IMG/VR virus record: IMGVR_UViG_3300042402_005492
Span: 1-56,508 of that record
Strand: one strand, 5' to 3'
Length of the DNA stretch: 56,508 nucleotides
Source of the DNA: a virus
Position numbers and translations under genes: made by a program. Below, piece by piece: positions 1 through 10,300 of this stretch (its first letter is position 1; each line of letters begins with the position of its first letter). A model generated the notes under the pieces. That model was not told where the DNA came from and did not search any database. It saw only the letters and a program-made list of their open reading frames with translations.

Positions 1-2
1 CA

Positions 3-791
3 CAGGCAATAGGACTTTTTTCACACGCAGAAGGATTAGGAACAATAGCATACGGAGGCCGCTCACACGCTGAAGGTAGAGATACATTAGCATCAGGTTC
101 ATATTCACATGCCGAAGGCTATCAAACAATAGCATTAGGTGATAATCAACACGTACAGGGCCAATATAATTTTGTATCACCCGTACAATCCGCTTTTATT
201 GTAGGTAATGGAATTGATGATGTTAATAGAAGTAATCTAATACACGCCGCAGGAAATACAGTGGAGATAACCGGTTCATTAAATGTAAGTGGTTCTATCT
301 ATAAAGATGGTAACAAACAATTTAACTACGGACAATGGGCTTCTTTGGAAACTCAAACTGGTTCGGCGAATACGGCATACGCTATGAAGTTGGAAGTGCC
401 AACTCCTCCATTATCTGGTATGTATGTTGGTAATAATGGTAGTGGATTTCCAACTAGAATTTATGTAGAAAATACAGGATTATATAACGTTCAATTTTCA
501 GCACAATTACATACCACAGCAAATGAATCAGTTGATTTTTCCGTTTGGTTTGCTATGACAGGTTCTAATATAGCTAATTCAAATACGGATTTCTCTATTG
601 AAAAGGTAAGTGGTGGTGGATTCCAAGTGGCAGCTCTAAACTTCTTAACTCCAATTACATCCGGAAGTTATGTAGAATTGTATTGGTCAAAAACAACGGC
701 AAACGGACAATTGCAATATAAGGGAACTCAATCAACTCCAACACGACCAGCAACACCATCGGTAATTGTGACAGTAACGCAAGTAGCATAG
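3..791 (+). CDS. Fibre/adhesin-like structural protein, 5'-truncated
   Basis: The reading frame is open from the left edge of the window, so the true start lies outside it; the GTG at 261 is only an internal Val codon. The first ~50 visible residues hold three SHAEG-type repeats spaced 14 residues apart, the pattern of YadA-like trimeric adhesin heads and some phage fibres. After a short GS-rich linker (ITGSLNVSGSIYKDG), the last ~150 residues form a beta-rich domain with the motif GLYNVQFSAQLH, which looks like a C1q/TNF-like jelly roll often found at fibre tips of marine T4-like phages. It is the first of a run of fibre and tail genes. A trimeric surface-exposed fibre role is inferred. Confidence 0.7.
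   Translation, partial: QAIGLFSHAEGLGTIAYGGRSHAEGRDTLASGSYSHAEGYQTIALGDNQHVQGQYNFVSPVQSAFIVGNGIDDVNRSNLIHAAGNTVEITGSLNVSGSIYKDGNKQFNYGQWASLETQTGSANTAYAMKLEVPTPPLSGMYVGNNGSGFPTRIYVENTGLYNVQFSAQLHTTANESVDFSVWFAMTGSNIANSNTDFSIEKVSGGGFQVAALNFLTPITSGSYVELYWSKTTANGQLQYKGTQSTPTRPATPSVIVTVTQVA
27..150 (+). repeat. SHAEG head repeats (three copies)
   Basis: Three copies of a 14-residue unit with core S-H-A-E-G, separated by hydrophobic/Gly stretches such as LGTIAYGGR, lie at the left edge. This is the left-handed parallel beta-roll signature of YadA-like adhesin heads. More copies probably precede the window. Confidence 0.7.
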
Positions 792-845
792 GATGCTTAA
801 AATAAAGAACTAATTCCTTTCTAAATAATCATTCTTTTAATTTTT

Positions 846-855
846 TATATTTATA
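846..855 (+). promoter_or_regulatory. Candidate late promoter element TATATTTATA
   Basis: A perfect TATATTTATA lies 19 nt before the ATG at 875, the first connector gene. The same element recurs before most structural operons in this window. Promoter activity is inferred. Confidence 0.5.
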
Positions 856-874
856 GATAAATAAAACTATCTAT

Positions 875-2032
875 ATGAACGAACCTATGATATATCCTGG
901 ATCATCATCATTTTTTCCAGGTCAAACTCCATTTGGAATATATGATAATGATTATATATTTGGAGAAGATGCACCTAAAGTTTCCTTATGGTGTGCTAGA
1001 AGATTGGGATATCCAATACAAAATATAGAGTTAATAGATGAAAACTTCTATGCATGCTTTGAGGAGTCTGTATCTGAATATGGAGCTCAAGTAAATCAGT
1101 TCAACATTAGAAACAATTTGAGTAATGTAGTTGGAAATCCTACTGGAACTAACTATTCTCAAAAATTAGTACAAGGTAATAACCTTTCCACTATAATCAA
1201 CATATCAGATAGTTATGGTACATTAGCTGGAGTAGGTGGTAATATAGATATTAAAAGGGGAAGTATAGATTTAGTGACTGGACAGCAGGAATATGACTTG
1301 AATGAGTTATTTGCTGATGTATCCGAAAGTGGAAAGCAGATTGATGTAGTGAGGGTTTATTACGAAGCAACACCTGCTATCAATCGTTTCTTTGATCCCT
1401 ATTCCGTAAGTGGACAGGGAACTCTAAACCTTATTGATGAGTTTGGGTTTGGTTCATTTTCCCCAGCAGCACAATTTGTGTTAATGCCAATTTATGAAGA
1501 TATGTTAAGAATACAGGCAATTGAGTTTAATGACCAGTTCCGTAAATCTGCACATACATTTAATATCGTAAATAATAAATTACAAATATTCCCAATACCA
1601 TCATCAGTTACAACGATGACGAAGTTATTTTTTGATTATATGGTTAGAGAGGAGTTTACACAAAATTCTGTAAGGGTAACTCCAAATGTAGTATCTGATT
1701 ATTCCGATATAAAGTATGATTTTATACAATATAGAAATATAAACGATGTTGGTAAGCAATGGATTAGAAAATACACACTTGCATTGGTTAAAGAATTATT
1801 GGGTGCTATTAGAGAAAAATATTCAACCGTTCCAATTCCAGGTTCGGAGATAAGTTTGGATGGAGCTGCTTTAAGAGCAGAGGCACAAACTGAAAAGGAA
1901 AACCTAATGACTCAATTGAGAGAAAATTTGGAAGAGGTAAGCAGAAAGGTTCAGTTTGAGAACCGAAATACAGAAGCACAACAAATGCAAGAAATGTTGC
2001 AAAAAATACCGTTGGCAATTTACATAGGTTAA
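875..2032 (+). CDS. Neck / head-completion protein, gp13-like
   Basis: A 385-residue protein that begins the gp13-gp14-gp15-like series. The N-terminus carries a motif typical of marine T4-like neck proteins: WCARRLGYPIQNIELIDENF, followed by a cysteine and EESVSEY, which resembles an alpha-helical connector domain. A Lys/Glu-rich helix (about 315-375) ends the protein. T4 gp13 joins gp14 to close the filled head before tail attachment; that role is inferred here from position and the N-terminal motif. The next gene starts 3 nt after its stop and encodes a gp14-like partner. No signal peptide or membrane segment is seen. It could instead be another connector protein, since overall similarity to T4 gp13 is not obvious by eye. 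Confidence 0.55.
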   Translation: MNEPMIYPGSSSFFPGQTPFGIYDNDYIFGEDAPKVSLWCARRLGYPIQNIELIDENFYACFEESVSEYGAQVNQFNIRNNLSNVVGNPTGTNYSQKLVQGNNLSTIINISDSYGTLAGVGGNIDIKRGSIDLVTGQQEYDLNELFADVSESGKQIDVVRVYYEATPAINRFFDPYSVSGQGTLNLIDEFGFGSFSPAAQFVLMPIYEDMLRIQAIEFNDQFRKSAHTFNIVNNKLQIFPIPSSVTTMTKLFFDYMVREEFTQNSVRVTPNVVSDYSDIKYDFIQYRNINDVGKQWIRKYTLALVKELLGAIREKYSTVPIPGSEISLDGAALRAEAQTEKENLMTQLRENLEEVSRKVQFENRNTEAQQMQEMLQKIPLAIYIG

Positions 2033-2035
2033 TAT

Positions 2036-2491
2036 ATGGCTCGTTTTAGTTTAGATAGAGATATTCGTTTTTTTAGGGATATATCCAGAGAATTAGTGGA
2101 TGATGTTATTACAACCTCTGTAATACTATATAAACTCATCGTAGAAGAGAGTAAAACTAATTTGTATGGTGAAGCATTAAATAAAACCTACTACTCTCCA
2201 GTCACCTTAAATACCATCATAGAGAGAGATGATACTGCCGTTCAGTATGAGGGGTTTGGTTCGGATACTACTCAAGGAGTTCAGTTCCGTTTTAATCGAT
2301 TTACATTAGAGGGTGCTGGATTTTATCCTGAAATTGGGGATATTATTTTTCACAACAATGCTTATTTTGAAGTTGATAATGTGAGAGAAGACCAGTTAAT
2401 CGGTGGTAGACCTGAGGAGAAATTTTCTATTATATGCTCTACATTTATGAGTAGAAGAACAACTATACAAACTGAAGAGAGAACTGCGTAA
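2036..2491 (+). CDS. Neck protein, gp14-like
   Basis: A 151-residue protein between the gp13-like and gp15-like genes. The centre has IIERDD, then FGSDTTQGVQFRFNR, and then FYPEIGDIIFHNNAYFEVDNV. The last resembles the P-x-x-GD-hydrophobic-x(n)-FEI-x-x-V pattern of gp14 neck proteins in cyanophages and related T4-like phages. In T4, gp14 forms the neck with gp13 and binds the head vertex. Its TAA stop overlaps the ATG of the next gene by one base, which suggests translational coupling. It is shorter than T4 gp14 (256 aa), so it may keep only the core beta domain. Confidence 0.6.
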   Translation: MARFSLDRDIRFFRDISRELVDDVITTSVILYKLIVEESKTNLYGEALNKTYYSPVTLNTIIERDDTAVQYEGFGSDTTQGVQFRFNRFTLEGAGFYPEIGDIIFHNNAYFEVDNVREDQLIGGRPEEKFSIICSTFMSRRTTIQTEERTA

Positions 2492-3321
2492 TGGAGAAAA
2501 AAAATATAAATAGAGCAAATCAAATACCAATAGAACCCCAATATGTAAAGGGGGTTAGTCTTATTGATATAGATACTACCATAGCGGAGTATATGAGTGA
2601 AGTTATCATTCCAACAGTAGAAGAAAACGGAAATGTTGTTAAGGTTCCACTTATATACGGAAATGCTGAAAGGTGGAAGAATGCTAGAAAAGATGGGTAT
2701 TTAAGAGATGGAAGAGGTAAGATACAGATACCTCTAATAATGTTTAAGAGAAACTCCATAGATAGAGATAGTTCAATCCAACATTTTAAGGAAGCATTAT
2801 CAATGCCATCGTATCAAAAATATTCTGCAAAAAATAGGTATGAAAAGTTCTCACTTCAAGTTGGAGCAAAACCTGTATATGAAGTATATAATGTAAGGGT
2901 TCCATCGTATGTGACGGTAACTTATGAAGTAATGATATGGTCATCATTCACAGAACACATGAATAAAATTGTGGAAGCATATCAGTACGCAACCGATAGA
3001 TATTGGGGTAAAGATGATGGGTATAAGTTTAGAGTAAGGGTGGACTCATTTGATACACAACAGGAAGTGGGTGAAGGTACAGAGAGGATTATTCGTACAG
3101 CATTTACTATGGTTGTAAATGCATATTTGTTACCTGAAACATTTAATGAAATACCAACAGTTGAAAAAGTATTTTCTAAAAAAAGAATTATATTTGGAGT
3201 TGAAACTGATGTTAGTGGGGATCTATTTTCAAACCCACTACTATACAACGAATATGCACAAGTTATAGATTTTATAGCAATTAGAGGATCACAATTGGCG
3301 ATATTTGTAGAAGGAGAATAA
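2491..3321 (+). CDS. Tail terminator / sheath stabiliser, gp15-like
   Basis: A 276-residue protein close in length to T4 gp15 (272 aa). The N-terminal third has VPLIYGNAERW, corresponding to the VPITYAS segment of gp15. The middle has YEVMIWSSFTEHMNKIVE, corresponding to the gp15 stretch in which YELSIFTRYEDDM leads into a helix. gp15 caps the finished tail tube and sheath and makes the tail-side joint with the neck. It is third in the connector cluster, with its start overlapping the gp14-like stop. No membrane or signal features are seen. The family call is by motif and length and is reasonably firm. Confidence 0.75.
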   Translation: MEKKNINRANQIPIEPQYVKGVSLIDIDTTIAEYMSEVIIPTVEENGNVVKVPLIYGNAERWKNARKDGYLRDGRGKIQIPLIMFKRNSIDRDSSIQHFKEALSMPSYQKYSAKNRYEKFSLQVGAKPVYEVYNVRVPSYVTVTYEVMIWSSFTEHMNKIVEAYQYATDRYWGKDDGYKFRVRVDSFDTQQEVGEGTERIIRTAFTMVVNAYLLPETFNEIPTVEKVFSKKRIIFGVETDVSGDLFSNPLLYNEYAQVIDFIAIRGSQLAIFVEGE

Positions 3322-3332
3322 ACTTAATTATT

Positions 3333-3578
3333 ATGGGTCAAAATATTGTTAAATTAGTAAATGTAAAACTTCCAAAACTTCCTATTGAATTAAGAGGTTC
3401 ATTTGATGTTGATAACTGGTTTAGAGTTTATATAAATGGTGATTTTATACCACCTGCAAATTATACATACCGATATGAGCCTTCAACTAAAGAAATATAT
3501 TTTACTTTTATCAATTTGGGATTTTCATTAGATGAAAACGATGAAGTTGCAATAACTGGAAAATTTATAGAACTATGA
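3333..3578 (+). CDS. Small structural protein, first of a related trio
   Basis: An 81-residue protein of unknown function. The central part is beta-rich, with WFRVYINGDFIPPANYTY, and the C-terminus reads DEVAITGKFIEL. The next two genes share the same plan: a Phe/Tyr-rich strand, a two-strand turn, and a closing Asp-x-Val-x-Ile-x-Gly-Lys-like strand. The stop overlaps the next ATG by 4 nt. Location between the tail terminator and the giant fibre gene suggests a virion adaptor or fibre-attachment role; this is inference. Confidence 0.55.
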   Translation: MGQNIVKLVNVKLPKLPIELRGSFDVDNWFRVYINGDFIPPANYTYRYEPSTKEIYFTFINLGFSLDENDEVAITGKFIEL

Positions 3579-3931
3579 AGGTAACTGAGTTAAAAAATAT
3601 AATGAAAGAAATAAATGAACCAAATGAGTTCATATTTCAACCTTTTGATAAAAACCATCCTTTCTATTGGATTTTTAGAGTAGAAAATGTGAGAATAAAA
3701 ACAATTTCACCTAAAATAACCAGTTTAAGAAAACATAGTGCAAGATTTGATATATTTATCAACGGATTATTTATAGCAACTAGAGATTATATAGTTGAGC
3801 AAATAGATAATGATTTATATGTAAAATTAATAAAGAATAATTTTCCTACATTTGATAGATTTGGAAATCCATACGATATAGAGGATACTGATGAAGTTAA
3901 GATAAAAGGAGATGTTGAAAATATAAATTAA
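3575..3931 (+). CDS. Small structural protein, second of a related trio
   Basis: A 118-residue protein with no recognised family. It has an N-terminal extension relative to the preceding protein, then FDIFINGLFIATRDYIVEQ and a C-terminal DEVKIKGDVENI. These match the central and final strands of its two neighbours. The shared pattern implies duplication and divergence of one small beta domain. The ATG overlaps the previous stop by 4 nt, so the pair is likely co-translated. Function is unknown. Confidence 0.55.
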   Translation: MKVTELKNIMKEINEPNEFIFQPFDKNHPFYWIFRVENVRIKTISPKITSLRKHSARFDIFINGLFIATRDYIVEQIDNDLYVKLIKNNFPTFDRFGNPYDIEDTDEVKIKGDVENIN

Positions 3932-3940
3932 AATAAAAAA

Positions 3941-4321
3941 ATGGCAAGACAATTACCAAATATAGTAGTAGGAACATCATTAAAAATGAGGGATAGATTG
4001 GGGTTTAGAGATTTTGTCTTAAAAGTCAATACTGATACATTTTTATATGAGTTCCAACCAACTGAATTAGAAGTAATTAATGATGGTATATTTATTTTAT
4101 ATTTAAGAAACAAACGATTTCTTATAGATGATTTACAGGTTGATACTACGAAAGATTACATAGACATATACTTATATGGAGTAAAACAACCACAAGACCG
4201 TTATGTGATCGATGTGATTGTAAATGATATAGTAATTACATTTACAGAAAGTATTACTCGTTTACCAAATGATGTAGATGTTAATGATTTTATAGTAAAA
4301 GGTAAAATAGCAGAAGTATAA
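3941..4321 (+). CDS. Small structural protein, third of a related trio
   Basis: A 126-residue protein. Residues ~65-126 contain YIDIYLYGVKQPQDRYVID and end in NDFIVKGKIAEV, the same strand layout as the two upstream proteins. The N-terminal half is different and includes FVLKVNTDTFLYEFQPTELE. The start follows an A-rich tract (AAAATAAAAAA) in place of a Shine-Dalgarno site, and the TAA shares its last base with the ATG of the giant gene. Coupling to that gene suggests a linked structural role. No family was recognised. Confidence 0.55.
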   Translation: MARQLPNIVVGTSLKMRDRLGFRDFVLKVNTDTFLYEFQPTELEVINDGIFILYLRNKRFLIDDLQVDTTKDYIDIYLYGVKQPQDRYVIDVIVNDIVITFTESITRLPNDVDVNDFIVKGKIAEV

Positions 4322-7300
4322 TGGCAGTATTAATTCCTCGTAAACAAATTGAAGAACAGAATGATATTAGTGCATCATTTAGAATTGGTGGTGATTTATC
4401 TGTAACGGGTAGTGCCGTAATAGGAGGTTCTTTTGCAGCTGACTCAGAATTTTTTTTAGGTAATCAACTAACAGATAGGGGAGAAATAACAGGATCTGTA
4501 TTCTTAACAGGTTCACTAATTATAGATGGAGATTTTGGATTTGAGGATGTAAATAGGATATTAAATGTAACTGCTTCTCAAGCACTACAATCTCAAGATA
4601 CTTTTAGATATGCGGGTATATTAGCTAGAGATTTTGGTGCCAATGTTCCTACTTTATATGTTTCATCAACGGATGGTGATGATAATAATGATGGTAGAAG
4701 TATTCAATTTCCATTAAGAACTGTAAAAAGAGCGGCTCAATTAGCAAGTCCTGGATTTGATGGTAGATATGGGATACCATTAGGTTCTCTTTTTTCAGGA
4801 TATGTAATTAGAGTTCAAGCAGGTACTTATGTAGAAAATAATCCTGTAATACTTCCTAAAAATACAACAATTTGGGGATCTGGACTTCGTATAACTAAAA
4901 TAAATGCATTAAATCCAGAACAAGACCTTTTCCATGTAAATAGTGGTTGTTACATAGCAGAAGTAACAATGGGTGGGTTAAGATTATGGCCAGACCAAAT
5001 AAATCCTGAAAGAGGATTTGCAGTAGCATTCCAACCAGGAGCATTTATTACAACATCGCCATACATACAGAACTGCTCTCAAATATCAAATCAAGAGAAT
5101 TCATTCACCGAACTTTATGAGGATATTCCACCAGGAGGTGGTGGTCTTTATGTTAATGGTGATGTAATAAATCCAGACTCTCCATTGGCTTCAATGGTAT
5201 TGGATGCCTATACGCAGATTTCTCCAAACGGAGTTGGATGTTTGGTAAATGGTAGGGGCTTCATTCAGTTGGTATCTTTCTTTACCAACTTCTCATACTA
5301 TGCAATTAGAGTAAACAATGGTGGACATGCTACCCTAAACAACTCAAACATTTCATTTGGATTATTTGGTATGTTTGCATCTGGCTCAAGAAAAATTGAT
5401 GCTATTAGTGGTGGTAATGAAGATGCTAGACAAAGAGTAAGAAGGAGTTATTCTGCAATCGTTGATGTTCTAAATAAAGGATTAGAAGATGGGTTACCAT
5501 CAGTAACAACTGTAAATACTGCAGAAGGTATAAAGGTAACACAATTTACACAATCTTTCTCAAATAATTTAGCTACTCAAACGGAAGTAAATAAAGTTAG
5601 TGAAGATTTTCGTATTATAAGTGAAATAGTAGCATCGGGACCTAATAATTACCCAACACTTTTAGCAAAAAGTAGTGATAGAGGATACGATATAAATAAT
5701 CCATATAATATTAGTGGTGGGACTCAACTTACCTCATCTATTTCAGCATCTGCTAGTGATTTATTACAAATTAGTTCATCTTATGCCGATTTATTAGGTA
5801 TATTCGCGGATGGTACAGGATCTTTTATATTCAAATCAAACAATAAAGATGTTGTAAAGGTTAGCAATTTAGAACCCGTATCAGCATCGATTACTGCTTC
5901 AATAGGAACCACATTATACAATAATATAAGTTCATCATTTGATACTGTTATAAAAATAGTGAATGGTGGAACACTTCCTATTATTGTACCAAATACTTCC
6001 GCATCTTTTTATTTAGGAGATATCGAACCGGTATTACCTTCTCAACCTATATCCAGTAGTATAATAAATGTTGTAAGTAGTAGTTTTTCTATCATATACA
6101 ACATATTAGATAAAGGTACTGGTAGTTCTATATTGGATATACCTGAAGATCATCAAACTGATTTTGATGTTAATAGAGGTGCGAATAATAGTGCTTGGGT
6201 ATTTGATGGTGTTGGTAATAATCCAACTCTAACCCTATTTAGAGGTACTAAATATATTTTCAATGTATCAGGTAGTTTTGCTAAGTTTACTAATCCATTC
6301 TTTATTCGTACTCAACCTACAAGTGGATTTATACAAGGATTGGATTATAATACTGGTGTAATAAATAATGGAGATGATTTTGGTGTAGTTACTTTTACAG
6401 TTCCGTTTAACGCACCAAATGAATTATATTATGTATCACAAAACTCATCTCAAATGGTGGGTAAGTTTAATATTGTAAATTCATCAGCAACTCCTTTTTC
6501 GTTGATTGAGAATACAATGTCATATCCAACTTTAGTAACTGGTTCGGTAAGCGCGAGTGTTGTTGGTGAAGTAACTAGTTCATATAATACATTAAACTCT
6601 AATTTAGATTTCTTAAAGAATGAAACTATCACTTATATTTCTTCATCTTGGGATGGGTTTGAGTATAACGAAACAACTTGTAAAAGAGACATAGGATATA
6701 TTGTAGATGCAGTTGCTAATGATTTATTATTTGGAGGAAATAGTGGGAGTATTACTGCGGGATTGGAATACTATTTAGTATCAAGTTCAGCAACAACATC
6801 ACAAAAGGATGCAACACTAACCGCTATTGATTTTTTAAGTAAAACATCTCAAAATCTATTAAGAAGTTCTTCATTTCAACAAATCCAAACCGGAAGTAGT
6901 GAACGATACGCGTTGTGGAGTAGTATTATAGATAATAAACCATTTATTCAGGCAGAAACTATTGCGTACCTTTCTTCATCTTGGAGTGAGTTTGAATATA
7001 ATCAAGTGAGTTGTAGTAGAGATATTGGATTTATCTTAAATGCGGTAGCAACTGATTTACTTTATAGAGGTAATGAAAGAAGTGTGATTGCTGGAGATTT
7101 TTATTATCGTTTCCCATCTGTAGCGGTTACTGATCAATTAATACAGACGGTAGATGGTATAAAATATGCAAGTGGAACTACACTAAATATAATTGAAGGA
7201 AATCAATTCCAATTTGCAGAAACTTCAACATCGGCATCTGTATCTCTTTTGAGACAAAATCGTCAATTGATACAAAATGAAACTATTGAGTTTATAAATG

Positions 7301-10300
7301 CAACATTCCCTACATTAGATTACAATCAAGTAAGTTGTAGTAGAGATACTGGATTTATATTAGATGCTATAACAACTGATTTACTTTATGGTGGAAATGA
7401 GCGGAGCACAACCGCTGGATTTTTCTATTACCGCTTCCCATCAGTAGCAATCACTACACAAAGAACCGAAACTGTTGCAGGTGTTCGTTATTCCAAAATA
7501 CTTACAGATTTTATAGTTCAAAATGTATTATTAGAAACACCTAGAGTTTCAACTAATAACGAAGTTGGTATAAAAATAACTAACGAAGCTAATTTTACAT
7601 CTTCACTATTTGGAACGGAAGTAGAAAGTTCAATTGTTAAATCCAATTTTGGAATTATTGGTGATATAATAAGAGGTGGTATTGAAGTCACAAAAAGAGC
7701 GGTAGCTAAAAATAAAATAACCGATTGGAGTGTTACAACTCCATTTAATGTTGCAGATAGTGTACAATTTGTGACAACTCAATCGTTAACTGATTATAGA
7801 GAACAAATTGGTGATGGATTTGAATTAGTTGCTCAAATAGTAAGTGGTGGATTGAGTGCAAAACCTCAATTAGACAAATCTATAAATGATTTGGTTAAGG
7901 TAAATAATATAGCACAGATAACAGGATCTTTTGTTGAAAACTATGTAACATCATCATTATCCGCATCTTTTGGGTTAGTTGTAAAAATAATATCTAGTGG
8001 AACAGGTTCTATACCGAATGTAATACCAAACACCGCTGAAAACATATTTGTAGGTAATATCTTACCACAAACCTCTTCATTTATAAACCCATCATATATA
8101 TCATCGGTGAGTCAATCTTATTCGGTTGTAACGAATATAGTGAGTGGTGGATTAGCTGTATCACCGGCAGTGGTTAAAAATACAAATGGTAATGTAAGAA
8201 CAAAGAATGTTCAAATATTTACTTCATCATTAGTAGCAACAAACACACAAGTTAATTTTGTATCTGCATCGTTTGATATTGTATTGGATATTGTAGAAAA
8301 TGGAACTGGCTCTTTACCTACCCTAATTGGATATACAACTCCATCAACTGCCTCTGTAGTATTAAATGCATATCAAAATCTTAAAAACAATATTCCATTT
8401 ATTCAAGCTGAAACTATTGCATATCTTTCTTCATCTTGGAGTGAGTTTCAATACAACGAAGCGAGTTGTAGTAGAGATATTGGACATATTGTAAGTGGAG
8501 CTGCTGAAGACCTATTGTACAACGCAAATTCATCCTCAATATTCAATGGTAAGTTCTATTATGATTTTCCATCATCAGCAACTGTAAGTGGTAGTGCTTC
8601 ACCTAATGAAGACGCACAATTACTTCCTACATTAGATGGTATACGATACGCATCCCAACTTGCTCAAAAAGTAATAGTAAACACTCCATTTGTAACTGCG
8701 GATGAAAGTGATGTTGAAGTTGCTAACCTATTGGTAAGTAATAAAGAGTTTATACGAAATGAAACTATTGAGTATGTAAGTTCATCTTGGAGTTTCTTTA
8801 ATTACAATGATTTAACTTGTAAAAGGGATATTGGGTTTATTATAGATGCAGTAGCAACTGATATAATTTATGGTGGAAACGAAAGAGTAGTAAATGCAGG
8901 TGAATACTATTATGAAATACCTTCACTTGCAACATCGACTCAATTAATACAAACATTAGAAGCGATAAACTATGTATCTGCACTATCTCAAAAACTTATA
9001 GAAGGTGTAGAATTTATTACACCTGATAATGATGCAGTGGAAGCAAGTAGATTACTATTGGTAAACAATGAACTTATCAGTAGAGAAGTTGTATCGTATG
9101 TATCTTCATCTTGGAGTGGGGTAGTATATAATGAGTTAAGCTGTAGTAGAGATATTAAACATATAATAAATGCAGCTAGAACTGATTTAGTGTATGGTGG
9201 AAACCAAAGAAGCGTTATAGCAGGTGAGTTCTATTTCTTATATCCATCAAGAGCAACCGTGGGAGGTATTCCTTCGGAGGCAGCTCAATTAGATCCTACC
9301 GTAACTGGAATTGAGTATGGTTCCGAACTTTCACAGAAAATAGCATTAAGTAAAGTATTAACATTAGTTAGTAGTTCTAAATTGGATGTTGTTAATGTTG
9401 TTAGAGAGAACAAACAATTCATAAAAGATAATACTATTGAATATGTAAATGCATTCTATCCATTATTACAATACAACGAAGCAAGTTGTAGTAGAGATGT
9501 TGGATTTATATTAGATGGTGTATTAACAGATTTAGTATATGGTGGAAACCAAAGAAGTATAACTTCTGGAGATTTCTATTATCGTTTCCCTTCACCTGCA
9601 ATTACATCGGCACAAAAAGCGGAAACCGTTGATGGCATTATTTATGCGGGTGAAATTGCTAAATTAGTATCTGTAAACGAACTTATAGATGGAGTTGAAA
9701 TTGGTAGAAATATTGATAATACTATAAAAGTAACAAATACATCTCAATTTACATCATCTAAAAGTGGAAGTGTGACGGAAGTATTAAATGTTAGTTCATC
9801 ATTTACACTTGTGACTGATATTGTAGAAAGTGGTGTGAGTTCATTTACTCCTACTAGTGCTTCATATAATCCTGCTAATGGTCAGTTTGTGATGACTATA
9901 CCAAATCATACATTAAAAGTTGGTAATATTATTTATCTAAGAGATGAGTCATTTGTTTTCACTTGTACAATGGATGGTAATAGAACAGAACACGCTTTAC
10001 CTTCAGTTGGACAACCTGCATACAATAGTAAATTAAAAATACAATCAGTAACTCAAAATACAATAACTGTTAATGTAGGAAAATCAGGACCTAATGTAGA
10101 ATTTAATCCTACTGATGCAACTTATGATCCTGCAACTGGTGAATTTGTAGTCACTGTTGGTGAGCATGATTTAAGTATTGGTGAAGGAATTGTATTCGTA
10201 ACTCGTTCATTCGCATTTACTTGTGATATGGATAATAATCATTCTACAAAATCATATCCTAGATTTGGTATTGACCCATTCTCAGTTCGTTCCATTCCAA

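Noticed and set aside
261-263. GTG start for the first protein
   Set aside because: The frame is open to the window edge with clear SHAEG repeats before it, so GTG is an internal codon.
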